Source: Dipteris shenzhenensis (lineage: Eukaryota; Polypodiophyta; Polypodiopsida; Gleicheniales). Taken from it: a stretch of 64,000 bases of DNA. How positions within the stretch are numbered: the stretch's first letter is position 1; the number at the start of each line of letters is the position of its first letter. The translations under genes were made by a program, and so were the position numbers. A model generated the notes under the pieces. It was given only the letters and a program-made list of their open reading frames with translations. It was not told the DNA's origin and did no database searches. Where the stretch lies: assembly GCA_047967505.1 (NCBI GenBank), contig CM106539.1. The stretch is one strand, 5' to 3'. This document shows, one piece after another, positions 21,156 through 31,839 of the stretch.

Positions 21156-22190
21156 AGGAGGATGTAGAAGACATATCAAGTGAAGAAGAATATGATGTAG
21201 ACTACTCTCTCAATAAGATGAGTCATGAAAATATGAATGTATTGGAGTAGATTGGAAGTTCATTCACCGCTATGTTGTTAATTCGACAACAACCTCATTT
21301 TTTTGAATTTGGTGAAGAAGAGATTTCAATCCTCTTGAATCCTAAGAAAGAGGCTAATGTTAAAGTCATTACAACCATCCTCAGGTTTGATGCAGCCTTT
21401 TCCTTGGCTTTATACTTTGCTTATTTTGATTAAACCCAAGAAGCTAATACTTTTTTTTTTAATATAGTAATGTTATAGCAAATTTTCTGCAAAATATACA
21501 AAGCGTTTCATATATGCTCGATCCTCGTATTTTGGAAGTGCTTGGCAACAAAGAAGAAACCATAGAGGATGTTTGCAAATGGTTGAAGCACGTTCCTATG
21601 AATGACACACGAGTTATTTTTACAGCATATTATGAGAAGTAAGCATCAAACCCTACTTGTTTTTTCTATTGCATTGCTAGAATTGTCTCAAACATAGTAA
21701 TTATTCTTTATTGATAATGCAACTCACATTGGAGTCTGGTAGTCGTGGACATGTTTGCGAAGAAGTGCTTCTTTGCCAACTCAATGACATCCGTCCATGG
21801 CACTATGTTAGAGTAAGTATAGACTACACTTGTTGTCACTTCTTGACATGTAGATTGATATGCAATGCACATATTCACTGTTGTTATATGTTTTGATGTG
21901 CAGATCAGCTCAAAAGTTAGTAGGTGCTATCGACACAATAATGCGGCAATGTGACTTGGCACAACAAATAGAGTATATAACATGTTGGGTATCACATCAA
22001 GAGAATAGCCACATCTATAATTGTGGATGGAGGATGGGGGCTACAATTGCTTTTTGGTACTTGGTCAAATTTTTGAGATACAAAATGACACCACACTGTC
22101 AACATATACGGATTTGCATCTCTATGCATTTATAACATGTACCATTCGAGCAATCATTAAGGGCGACATTATGGACCCTCCCACAAGGCA
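21156..22190 (+). pseudogene. Ulp1/C48-like peptidase module 2, frameshifted
   Basis: Blocks in order: ENMNVLE-stop-IGSSF...FEFGEEEISIL (TAG near 21250); YMLDPRILEVLG..ETIEDVCKWL...RVIFTAYYE (about 21515-21640, donor GTAAGC); HWSLVVVD...CFFANSMTSVHG (His codon 21727); and KLVGAID...HQENSHIYNCGWRMG (Gln 21998, Cys 22022-22024). The spacing is Q-x7-C, two residues longer than in module 3 and in typical Ulp1 proteins. A frame change near 22065 splits the last block: the homologous reading continues in another frame to DLHLYAF..TIRAIIKGD. The catalytic His and Cys are present, but the stop and frameshift argue against a working protein unless they are assembly errors. Confidence 0.55.
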
Positions 22191-23545
22191 AATAGATAAT
22201 GGCTCAGAGGAGTGCAAAATGAATGCCGTCAAAGAGTCAAAGGGGATAGAAGACCTCAACTCTACAAACATGGCTTCATTGGAAGAATTGGGAAGCTCTT
22301 TTAATGTTAGGGTTATGATTCAACATAGACCTCAGTATCTTGAATTTAGGGGAGAGGAGATTTCAATCCTCTCTAGAGCTTCAAATGAGGTCAATAACAA
22401 CGTTATGATGGCCATTCTCAGGTTTGATACAAACTTTTTCTCTGCTTGATAATTCAATATTTTGATTAAATCTAATAAGCTAATATTCATTTATTTGTTG
22501 GTGCAGTATAGTTATCTCATGATTTGGTAGAGCCGTACAAAACTGTGTGTATATGTTGGATTCCCTCCTTTCTCCTATACTTAGCAATAGCAGAAAGATG
22601 ATAGCCGATGTTTGTAAATGGTTATAGCCTTTACATTTACATGGTGTGTGAGTCCTATTTATGGCATATCACAAGATGTAAGTATCATGGCAAACTTTAT
22701 TTTCATCTTATACTGGCAACATTGTGTTAAATAATAATGGTTCTTAATTATTCATGTAGGGAACATTGGAGTCTGGTGGTTTGGGACCTTGAAGACAACT
22801 ATTGTTGGTTTGTTAACTCGATTGCAGGCTTTCATGGCTCAGTGCAAACGTAAGTATTCTATTAATCTGTTGTTACTTCTATATTATGTACCTTATGTAA
22901 TAGACACAGTAAGTTTTTTTAATATGTCATGATGAGCAGGTCGATTGAGAAGTTGGTATCTGCTATCAGAGAAACAGGACAGTACAAAGACTCGCTAGAC
23001 TTCCAAAAGCATTTAGTAGTAGAGCAGGAAGATGGGCATAGTTGTGGGTGGAGAGTTGCCTACAACTGCATGTTGATTTTCAAAGAAATTTTCTCATTTA
23101 AGCCACAGATCTCATTGGAAGACTCTTTGGAGCTCAAATATTCAGAGGAGGATATACAATTGTTTAGGGTTGAAATCATTCGAGACCTAATTGCTGCCAT
23201 TAGAATACAACGTGCAACTGAAGCAATATCAGAGTTTGCATTTAAGGAAGAGGAGACTGAGTCTATTGTGAAAGCACTACACACTACAGAAGAAGTAGAG
23301 ACTCAATGTACACCTACAACACCAGAGCCTCCACTGGAAGCATCAGAAGAGTTGCCACAGCCTCCGCTTGCATTTAAGGAAGAGGATACTAAGTCTACTC
23401 TAAAAGCACTACATACTACATAAGAAGTAGAGACTGAGTGTACATCTAGAGCACCACAGCCTCCATTGGAAGCATCAGAAGAGTTGCCACAGTCTCCACT
23501 AGAAGCATCAGAAGAGTTGAGATGCATGTATGATGTTGTGTTTGT
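22191..23545 (+). pseudogene. Ulp1/C48-like peptidase module 3, best preserved
   Basis: Blocks in order: NSTNMASLEELGSSFNVR...EEISIL...NEVNNNVMMAIL (22257-22423, donor CTCAG/GT); VYMLDSLLSPIL...IADVCKWL (about 22540-22680, with stops); HWSLVVWD...CWFVNSIAGFHG (His codon 22764, donor GTAAGT); and KLVSAIRE...EQEDGHSCGWRVAYN (Gln 23025, Cys 23043-23045), the canonical Q-x5-C-G. The tail has repeated acidic and Pro-rich units (FKEEETES.VKALHTTEE, PPLEASEELPQ) with a TAA near 23421. Module 3 keeps the His, Asn, Gln and Cys, but its second block is broken. In plants such domains occur in SUMO proteases and in several DNA-transposon groups; which applies is not decided. Confidence 0.55.
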
Positions 23546-23930
23546 ATATATGCATGAGGAGCATATTCTCATGATGTTGTTTACTCCATGAATATTATGG
23601 TTGACATTTATTTGTTGCAATGTATGAATCATGATGTAGTTTTTGTTGATTATACACCAATTTCTGACTTATTACTTAAGTGGCATTTAGACATGATATT
23701 TATATATTTATTTCGTGCACACAATTTTATGATATGAATGTGTGATGATGTGATTATTAGGAAATATAACCTATTTCATGGCAATGTATCAATTCCCAAT
23801 GCTCCACTCACTTAAAGTACAGCATTCCCAATGCTCTGCAAAATTTTATTCAGTTGGACAGTCTCCACTCACTTAAAGTAGAGCATTTCCAATGCTTCTC
23901 TCACTTTATTCCAACCCTTATCCTTATCAT
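23546..23930. other. Noncoding, short repeated words
   Basis: AT-rich sequence after the module array. Near 23790-23900, CTCCACTCACTTAAAGTA.AGCATT.CCAATGCT occurs twice, and AGCATTCCCAATGCT is nearly palindromic. No gene is seen. Confidence 0.6.
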
Positions 23931-23933
23931 AGC

Positions 23934-24225
23934 GAACACATCGTGCCTTAGTGCACTTGTAATCTTCCATCGTAGTCCTTCCACAAACACTCTCTTATTT
24001 CTTACATCCTAGTCCTTCTGATTACACTTTACGTCTTCCCTCACTTTCTATCACTCTTGAAGGATGGGCAGCTCACTGGTGAACACATCGTGCCTTAGTG
24101 CACTTGTAATCTTCCATCGTAGTCCTTCCATAAACACTCTCTTATTTCTTACATCCTAGTCCTTCTGATTACACTTTACGTCTTCCCTCACTTTCTATCA
24201 CTCTTGAAGGAGGGGCAGCTCACTG
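23934..24225. repeat. Two-copy 147-bp direct tandem duplication
   Basis: GAACACATCGTGCCTTAGTGC...CACTCTTGAAGGA.GGGCAGCTCACTG is present at 23934-24080 and 24081-24225 with only a few differences (CCACAAACAC/CCATAAACAC; GGATGGG/GGAGGGG). It lies directly upstream of the small two-exon gene and may contain its promoter region twice. Confidence 0.9.
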
Positions 24226-24280
24226 TGCATCCCTCGTTATCGCTCCCTCACTCTCCTTCTCCCACTTTCCCTCTAAGACA

Positions 24281-24737
24281 ATGACTACTTACTACCCGAC
24301 TTCATTTACTGAACTCAAATTCTGTCTTAGATCTCTTTTGTATGGACCAATGAAGGGAAAATCATTTGAGGAGGATATGTTACGCACATGGCTGCTTGAT
24401 TTGAACTCAGCAGAAGAGGTGAATATCCTTGGCTTTCTTTTTCGCTTCTTTTAATCATGTACTTCTTATGCGAATGAGTTAAATTTTCGTACAGGATATG
24501 GTGGTGGCTAGAAGTTATATTGACAAAAATGGTGAAGATGAGGAAAGCCAAGAGAGAAAAGAAGAGTTGTTGAATGCTTACAAGTCGGCAGAAGATTCGA
24601 AACAAGTTGTGAGGAGAGTCTGTGAGGAGATTTGCGATGCCAGCCCTGGTTACGCATGGCTTGCAAGTTTAAAGTCTGCTTGTTTTCATGAAGCCAATGC
24701 CATAGTAGGCACTTTCAAGGACATATGCTCTCTCTAA
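24281..24737 (+). CDS. Small two-exon hypothetical protein, about 126 aa
   Basis: Exon 1 is 24281-24418 (46 codons, MTTYYPTSFTELKF...LNSAEE). The intron is 24419-24494, starting GTGAAT and ending TTTCGTACAG, phase 0. Exon 2 is 24495-24737 (80 codons plus TAA, DMVVARSYIDKNGEDEE...FKDICSL). The protein is soluble, rich in Glu/Lys/Ala, probably mostly helical, with four Cys in exon 2 (VCEEIC, SACF, DIC). No frameshift or internal stop. The ATG follows a CT-rich leader, CTCTAAGACA. I do not recognise a family. An intact intron-containing frame amid decayed sequence makes this the best candidate functional gene here. Confidence 0.55.
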
Positions 24738-25275
24738 TGACTTAATAGTCAAGTGATGTAAATTTAATTCCATAGAAATTTAAAGTAACTGTGAAATTTA
24801 ATTCCATAGACTTATGTGTTTTCTAAAGTAACTGTAATAGACAAGAAATAAAACTACAGTTCCACAAAGACTTTTTAGTTCTCTAATGTAAAGTTGTAAT
24901 AGAAAAGAGAGACAAAGATGACATCTTCTAGGCTGAGCTAATGGAAGGTGTTTTTTAACACCATATGGCTTTGAGTTATATGATCTACTTCTTGTACAAA
25001 TGTGTCATGCTTTTTTTTAAATGTACTCTAGCTTTTTTTCTAATTTGATTTTTTAAAATCTTACTTTTTGTCTCTTTTAACAACATGAAGTCCTCTTTTT
25101 TTAATGTACTCTAGTTTTGATAACATGTCACGTCATTTTTTCTAATTTGATTTTTTAAAATCTTACTTTTTGACTCAAAGTTTTGTTTTATAAGAGCCTC
25201 TTTTTTTTAAATGCTTTATCCAAAATTATCTCACAAAATGAATTTGGACAATGCACTAGTCCAAAATTAATGAAA
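24738..25275. other. AT-rich noncoding sequence
   Basis: No gene is seen. CTAATTTGATTTTTTAAAATCTTACTTTTTG.CTC appears twice (about 25039 and 25141) with flanking TTTTTTAATGTACTCTAG copies, an imperfect tandem duplication of about 100 bp. Confidence 0.6.
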
Positions 25276-25279
25276 TAGG

Positions 25280-25830
25280 TGTTATTTCCCTCTTCTCTCC
25301 CTCTTCTTCAGATTCCTCTTTCCTCTTCGTCCTCCTTCTCTCCCTCTTCTTCCTCTTCCTTTCCCTCTTTCCTTTCCCTCTTCTTTCTCTTCTTGTCCAC
25401 TTCCTCTTTTCCCTCTTCTTCCTCTTCTTTCCCTCTTTCCTTTCCCTCTTCTTCCTCTTCTCCTCCACTTTCTCATTTCCCTCTTCTCTCCCTCTTCTCT
25501 CCCTCTTCTTTTCCTCTTCTCTCCCTCTTCTTCTCTCTTTCCTTTCTCTCTTTCCTTTCCCTCTTTCCTTTCCCTCATCTCTCTCTTCTTTCTCTCTTCT
25601 TTCTCTCTTTCTTCCTCTTCTCTCCCTCATCTTCTCTCCTTCCTTTCCCTCTTCTTCCTCTTCTCGTCCACTTTCTCTTTTCCCTCTTCTTCCTCTTCTC
25701 TCCCTCTTTCCTTTCCCTCTTCTTTCTCATTTCCCTCTTCTTTAGATTCCTCTTTCCTCTTCGTCCTCCTTCTCTCCCTCTTCTTCCTCTTCCTTTCCCT
25801 CTTTCCTTCTCTTCTTCCTCTTACAATGTT
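25280..25830. repeat. Pyrimidine-rich (CTCTTCTTCC)n tract
   Basis: About 550 bp nearly free of purines on the plus strand. Larger internal repeats are visible (TTCAGATTCCTCTTTCCTC at about 25308 and TTTAGATTCCTCTTTCCTC at about 25740). The Phe/Ser-rich plus frame and the Arg/Glu-rich minus frames are composition artefacts. This tract has the opposite strand polarity to the purine tracts at 10-15 kb. Confidence 0.9.
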
Positions 25831-26795
25831 GCCAAAAATAAAACTGATTAATTAGTAGTGGAGGCAATGGGTGAGACGACACAATTAACCCAAGCAAATA
25901 AGTGCCGAATTAACACATAAATAAATGCAATTCAGGAAGGTTTGAGATTAGAGAAGAAGTCTAGAAGCTTCTGCGACATCCACCTTGAGGAAGTATAAGA
26001 AGAGGAGGGATGGGGTGGGAGACTTGAGGAAGGGTGGAGGAGAGTAGGGTAGGGAGAGGCGGCAGGGAGAGCAGAGGCACAGGGAAACAGGGAGAGCAGA
26101 GGTGAAGGGCAGAATGATGCACAACTAATCAATTCACATGGGATAGTAGAGCTTGTTCCCACATCCTGCTCTATGAGCAGGATCACTAGGCACCCATGCC
26201 AGCACCGTTCCCTATAACTTCTGTCTCACTACCACGCCCAAACTCAACGGTGTACCGCCTCGCTAGAGATTGATTTTTTCCCTCTCCACTCGAGCATTTC
26301 AGGGTTATATATCTCCCAACCACTCACATCGTTGGGTTTTGTAGGTTTTTTGTTCACTTCTTATGATTTTTTGCAAGGTTGCAGGTCTCTTCGTCAAAGA
26401 TGGGGAATGAGCAATCTGATGGTAGCTCATGGGAACATTCTCTCACCTCTGCCCACAAATGCTGCTTCAATAGTCTGTGGAGGAGCATGGGAATGTTGTT
26501 TGAATCTATCTGCAGGCCGCGATAGCACTAATTAATAGCGAATTTATTTTTAGAGAGCGAGTGAATAGGGCTCCCAAGCGAGAAAATGATGCCAATTAAT
26601 TAATTTGTGAGCGGGTGGGGCGCTTGATTAGGGAGATTAACGTAAGATTTGAGGGCCAACTAATGTTCACAGAAGGTTGGAAGGTTCCAAAAAATCTAGA
26701 GTGGGGAGCTTCTTGGAGAAGCTTCTGCTTTCCAGAAGGTTTTGGCAGCTGCTGTAAAGAGCAAGCCAGGCTAAAGGGAGAAGGGGGGCTATGAA
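25831..26795. other. Noncoding, nothing recognised
   Basis: Mixed-composition sequence with short frames only. No motif, RNA gene or repeat is recognised in it, apart from a small GGCGGCAGGGAGAGCAGAGG / CAGGGAGAGCAGAGG repetition near 26060-26100. Confidence 0.5.
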
Positions 26796-26799
26796 AGAC

Positions 26800-26985
26800 T
26801 CCCAACCAATGCGATGAGCAGTAGTGAAGGAGGAATAGGAGGGGAGGGTCGAGTGGAGGCAATGGAGGGAGAGGGTGGATGGAGAGGGAGAGGGGAGGGT
26901 GGAGATGAAGGAGAGGCAGGAGAGGAAGCTAAGGGAAGAGGGAGAGGAAGCGAAGGTAGGAGAAGACGAATGATAGGGAGAGGGA
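26800..26985. repeat. GGAGA-rich purine stretch
   Basis: Short purine-rich simple sequence that abuts, and probably replaces, the upstream part of the gypsy integrase relic. The 76-82-aa frames in it are composition artefacts. Confidence 0.7.
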
Positions 26986-27006
26986 AGACTAGTCGCTTAT
27001 CATGCC

Positions 27007-27312
27007 ATGACAACAGAAAAACGCCGAAGAAAGGCATGGTTTGACAGGAATCTGAAAGCTAAAAACATCAAGGAAGGTGACTTAGTCCTGTTATATAATG
27101 CCAAAGTACACAAGGGAAAACTGAAGTATCTAGGTCAAGGACCCTACTGAGTACGAAAGATGAATCCCATCGGAGCTGTGCTACTTGAAACTCTAGATGG
27201 AGTCCAATTGAACACAACAATAAATGAGAGCCGACTGAAGCACTACTACATCAACACACAAGCCATCCTTGACAAAAATGAAGATTTGGGAAACCAAGTT
27301 TTCCTTAGTTAG
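27007..27312 (+). pseudogene. Ty3/gypsy integrase C-terminus (relic)
   Basis: A frame with KRRRKAWFDRNLKAK, EGDLVLLYNAK, GKLKYLGQGPY, GAVLLETLDG and NESRLKHYY, ending at TAG 27310. This is the GPY/F-type C-terminal module of Ty3/gypsy (Metaviridae) integrases, which follows the catalytic core at the end of pol. One TGA interrupts it directly after GPY (about 27148). Everything upstream (protease, RT, RNase H, integrase core) is absent; purine-rich DNA lies there instead. The element is therefore 5'-truncated or rearranged and inactive. Confidence 0.8.
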
Positions 27313-27616
27313 GATTAGATTGTATCACGAGCACTCACTTGCATATGTACGTCTTCGCACATATAGCTAGCATCAATCGATTTTACCTAGAGCTCAGAAG
27401 TGATGAATGAGTTCTAGCTACCCTATGAAAATCCTAGCAAAAAAAGCATATAGTTAGTCCCTACTTAGCTACTAGGTCACGTGCACTCACACGCTTTCGC
27501 TTAGACACATAGATGATTGCATGAATAATTGTACCACACACTTTCATTCCACACTCTCAAAAGATGTATAAAAAAAGGATCTCTCTCCCACACACACACA
27601 GAAAGGTCATACAGGC
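27313..27616. other. Spacer between integrase relic and downstream frame
   Basis: About 300 bp with no coding potential. It ends in a short CACACACACA run, as might separate pol from an additional 3' reading frame in a gypsy element. Confidence 0.5.
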
Positions 27617-29022
27617 ATGCCAATCAATTTAATGATCAATGGTACACTACATGTACATGGATGCAGGTTCAAAAAAGATGCTGCCACTAAAGAGGATGCG
27701 CAAAAAGAGCCCACCGCCTCAACCACGGGACCCCCTCCAAAGTTCGCAGCCATCTACATCTTCTCAACCACGAAGACCATAGGCATTCATGGTCCAAAGC
27801 GATAGCTCCGAAGAAGATTCAGTGCATGACCAAGCAAAACAAATGCCACCCCAGTCACAACCGGCCTACACAACCGTTAACAAGGCCCAATCATTGGAAC
27901 TTGTCTGGCCACCCACATTGACTTATGCTCTTTCCCAGGAAGCAACATCTTACTTAGAGCAACAGGGTCTAAGCAATTTGCATGAGAGCCTCAAATACTT
28001 GGAGGACAGTCCTATCCTGACCACCTACATCAAGGACTTTCTCCATTCTTACTACTCCAGCAATGCAAAGGATGGCAAGTACGGTACAATCACTGTACAG
28101 CAGAGTCCACTGAACATTATCCTCGACAGTACGGTCATTCACAAAGGGATTTCTCACTGCCAAAACAAGGTGGCCAATACCCTAAACGATCTACTGATGC
28201 AAAGTTTATCGAAGTACAGTCTCTCCTCACCAAGGGTACCCTGATCCATAGAGATGGCATATTGCTTCGCACAATCCTTGACCATTGCCTCAAGGAAGCA
28301 GCACAATTTCTATCCACAATCCTGGGAATAAAGTACGGCAAGGAACACTCCCTTCCACTCTGCACATTTGTTTTGCTGAGTAGGAAGCTAAAACAAGACT
28401 GGGTCCAACACTTCGTCATTTTCTTTACCAAAAAACTCGATGGTTCTTTCGGCCAGAAATGTAAAATTCCGCACTTATTGGCTATAATCATCAAAAAAGA
28501 ACTACAAGAAGGAGAAATGACTCTGCCCCAGTCTCCAAAGCCAATCAAGGAGTTGGACATACCCTTCTCACCAGTATGGGAGCCGTCATCAACTGCTCCA
28601 GCTATCACATTGATGAGTACAGATGCCTTAACAGAAGTACCTATTCTAGAAAGCAGGATTGCGGAATTGCCCCAGGAAATGCTCCAGCTCGGTGCATAAC
28701 TGCAACCACTAAGTCTCCACCAACAGCACCAACCCGAGCTCGAGACAAGGTTGGCACCCGAACCTGAGGAAAGATCAACACCAGAGCTTGAGACCACATC
28801 AGCACTTGAACCGCCCATCGATGCCATGCCAGTCGATGAGCCCCAAGGAGAGCTAGTGCCACATCAGCAGTATGACTATTGTACACAAGGGACTGAAATG
28901 CCATTGGACAACCTCCCCCAAGTACTACAGAATCATCAGGATGGCTACATGGGCACCACTTGTATCAGCAATATCGCTAGACCTCATCACCGTCTGTCAT
29001 TCTCCAACATCAAGCTAGCCAA
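27617..29022 (+). pseudogene. Decayed retroelement-associated frame, part 1
   Basis: Protein-like sequence spread over at least three frames: KKDAATKEDAQKEPTASTTGPPP (27617-27805), SDSSEEDSVHDQ...LSQEATSYLEQQGLSNLHESLKYLEDSPILTTYIKDFLHSYY (27789-28244), LLRTILDHCLKEAAQFLSTILGIKYGKEHSL (28262-28699) and APEPEERSTPELE (28751-29026). No gag, RT or envelope motif is recognised. The position after integrase and before a probable LTR fits an additional ORF, as known from some plant LTR retrotransposons. Several frame changes show decay. Confidence 0.45.
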
Positions 29023-30129
29023 ATGATCCAAATGTCAGAACTCTTCACTAGCTTGGCCAAGGAAGCATATGCAAGAGAATTGGAAAGGCAGACTGCATCA
29101 GAAATCGAAGACCAATTCTAGGCAATCGCCATAGAGGTCAAGGCACTTCGGGCACAAATAGATGAGAAGGAGGTAGAAGAAGTGCGCATGAACCAGGCTC
29201 TCCAAGCTTAAGAGAAGGCCGTAAGGGATGTGACCTCCAACCTCCACCAAAGTCAAACACAGCTGACTGCGGTAGTAGAAGCAACGGCAATCCTACAGAC
29301 CTACTATAACTCCCTGACATCTGCACATGCACAACAAACAGAGGTAGTGGCACAAGCTCGACTCACTCTCATTCACAAAGAAGAAGAGCTCCAGGATTGC
29401 AAAGACAAGCTTGACGACATGAAACAATCTTTGGCAGTACGTGCCTTTAGCATTGATGAGCTTACAAGGGAATGCCGACTCTTAAAAGACCAACTTGCTA
29501 CTGTTCAAGAGGCCAGCACTTCACAAGCCCAGGTCTTGGACCAATGGTCCAATACCACTGAAGACATTCCTCAACAGGCAAAGGTCACCTTGCAAATGAA
29601 AAAGCTTAAGGAGGCATACACAACCATCTACCATCAGTACAAAGAAAAAATGAATGAGATGCACTCCCAAAAAATAGCCATCTCCAAGCTTGAACTCCAA
29701 TTGCTAGTGCACAACAATGAGGCATTGGAAGACAACACCAATGACGCCCCACTACGATGCACAACCGTGGTGTACAAAGAGCTTGTGGCTGCTCTACAAG
29801 TGGAAGATCACCTCAACGCATGCGTGCTTATCCAATGGAAGCAACTCCAAATCAGGATCATATCTGCTCATCCAACAATCAATTGGAAACGATCAATCGG
29901 GACTAAAACCCTGCGCATAATTTGCCAAGACTTGTCTGAAGATGAGAAGAATATCTTCTGCCTGTCTACACATGCCGGGTTTATAACACTCAGGACGAAT
30001 GCTTTCATTGCATATGTCTGCCTCATGGGTAGTCCTCCCCTCAGGGTTATTGCAGGTTTGTTGCCATTGCTACAAAGGCCATCCCTATTATTTGCATGGC
30101 ACGACATAACCAACATCCAACCCATGTAG
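29023..30129 (+). pseudogene. Decayed frame, part 2: coiled-coil protein
   Basis: One frame from ATG 29023 (MIQMSELFTSLAKEAYAREL) is interrupted by stops near 29119 and 29206, then open from 29209 to 30129. It is rich in heptad-like Leu/Glu/Lys sequence: RLTLIHKEEELQDCKDKLDDMKQ, CRLLKDQLATVQEA, QMKKLKEAYTTIYHQYKEKMNE. This is a long coiled coil of about 200 residues followed by a mixed region (TLRIICQDLSEDEKNIF). No catalytic motif is seen. It shares strand and context with the neighbouring parts, and I read all of them as one ancestral protein. Confidence 0.5.
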
Positions 30130-30159
30130 CTGATCATCCCATCGCACCAGCAAAAAGAA

Positions 30160-30768
30160 GTGTCGGAAGCTGACAAGGCCTATCTCACATCCAACTTCCC
30201 ATATCTAACCACTCTTTCTGCCAACATCATAACCTCACTTCCCCTTGCTACTACCACCCTCTTAACCTTTCCCGAGCTCCATCCTAACATCTATTCCCTC
30301 CATCGTCTCTTTGCTCATGCCTCTCACCATTTTCAACTTACCCAACAGTCACAAACTTACGAGCCCCTCACACCTAGCTTTTTCCCCTCCCTTGCTAATC
30401 CTACCCTTGAGGATTACCAAGCTGCTCAAACCATTTGCCCATTTCTTCCCCCCCTCCCCTCTGCTCCCCCTTCTGCCACTATCACTCAGCCATATTTCTC
30501 CCCAATGTCCCCTGATTCTATCTCGGCCCCGTCATCACCTCCGACACTTCTGGTGCTTCCATCAGTAGAAAATGATGCAGTATTTGATTTTGAATATCAG
30601 GATCTGGATAATCCAATTCATACACCCATGCCAAGTTCCAATGATGGGTATGATTTTGATGAGATACCACTTTCCAGTAACCCCATCAAGGAATTTTGGA
30701 GCAAATATCCTGATATGAAAACTCGCGGTGGATGGACCTTGGATAACTTTCCTACCAACCTTCGTTAG
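30160..30768 (+). pseudogene. Decayed frame, part 3: Pro/Ser-rich region
   Basis: Same frame as the coiled-coil part, separated by TAG at 30127. The middle is Pro/Ser-rich (FLPPLPSAPPSATITQ, SISAPSSPPTLLVLPS), and an acidic stretch (FDFEYQDLDNP, GYDFDEIPLSSNP) leads to EFWSKYPDMKTRGGWTLDNF before TAG (30766). No family is recognised. Confidence 0.45.
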
Positions 30769-31424
30769 CATCAAATAAGTGAAGGTTGGATTAGCAAATT
30801 GGATCCACAACCTGATTGGAACTGTCCCAAGCTCTTTGATGTAATCTTCTTAAAGGAGTACTTACGGGCACCTCCATGTCTCAGAACCCATCCCAAGTTC
30901 TATGCAGTTCCACGGCGTAAAAAATGGGAAGCCAACATATACACTTTGGCTGAAGATCGAGTCATTAATTGTCGAACCCTACTCTGGTGTAGAATGGAAT
31001 ATCCAAGGCACCATGATCCGAGCACTTCAGCAGCATGAACAAATAATGCGCAGCAACATTGATCGCTTCCTTCGCCAAAGTGCCATATTCTGTAAAACAT
31101 CAGAATGCAATCTGGAGGTCCCATGTTACCTTGATTCCCATTTGCCTCCACTCAGCTTTAATCCCAAGGAAAGGATTGATGCTCAGATTACCAGCCGACT
31201 CTATCAAAGAGTGATCTTCTTGGAAGCACGCCACATATCTCTGTTCGAGCAAATGGTAGATACAGGCTACCTGGAAACTGTGCAAAAATTGTATGGTGCT
31301 AAGGCTCTACAGCAGGATCGATATGACACAAGTTCCACAGCCACTGGACTAAAAACATGGCAACCCAGGTACGTGATCGCAATGTTGACTCTGTGCCAAC
31401 ATGAACTTATGAAGAAAGAGAAGG
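30769..31424 (+). pseudogene. Decayed frame, part 4: C-terminal region
   Basis: Continues as WISKLDPQPDWNCPKLFDVIFLKEYLRAPPCLRTHPKF in the same frame. Near 30960 it passes into another frame (IRALQQHEQIMRSNIDRFLRQ...ITSRLYQRVIFLEARHISLFEQMVDTGYLE), which ends inside the adjacent short tandem repeat. No known domain is recognised. Confidence 0.4.
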
Positions 31425-31690
31425 TGTTACAACTTTGTGTTACAACTTCTAGACACAACTTTGTGTTACGACTTTGTGTAACAACTTTGTGTTACAAGTT
31501 TGTGTTACAAATTCTACATGAAGAGAGAGAATGTGTTATGACTTTGTGACACAACTTTGTGTAACAACTTTGTGTTACAACTTTGTGTTACAACTTCTAC
31601 ATGTAGAGAGAGAATGTGTTACAACTTTGCGTTACAACTTTGTGATACAACTTTGTGTTACAACTTTGTGATACGACTTTGTGTTACATG
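31425..31690. repeat. Short tandem repeat of GTTACAACTTTGT
   Basis: About fifteen imperfect copies of a 13-bp word (GTTACAACTTTGT, GTGATACAACTTTGT), interrupted twice by CTACATG.AGAGAGAGAATGT. It lies just upstream of a TATA box, in what is probably the U3 part of an LTR. Confidence 0.85.
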
Positions 31691-31714
31691 CAGAGAGAGA
31701 AGCTCTCCAACTTG

Positions 31715-31722
31715 TATAAATA
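31715..31722 (+). promoter_or_regulatory. TATA box of probable gypsy LTR
   Basis: TATAAATA follows the 13-bp repeat array and precedes ACCCCATAATGGAATGAAGCCC. The location after the retroelement frame fits a 3' LTR promoter. I could not find LTR ends or a second LTR in the window. Confidence 0.4.
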
Positions 31723-31839
31723 CCCCATAATGGAATGAAGCCCACACTCTTTGGGGCATTGTGTTGAGTCTACTTTGGTATTCCAAGCATTTGTCTCAAC
31801 TTTCCATGCTTCCTTGCACTGCACGTCCAAAAGCATGTC

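Noticed and set aside
16202-23545. Polinton/Maverick element (which also carries an adenovirus-type clan CE protease)
   Set aside because: I see no protein-primed polymerase, integrase, packaging ATPase or capsid motif, and the peptidase modules are intron-split and triplicated.
25256-25851. Arg/Glu-rich or Phe/Ser-rich protein
   Set aside because: Pure composition of the pyrimidine tract on both strands.
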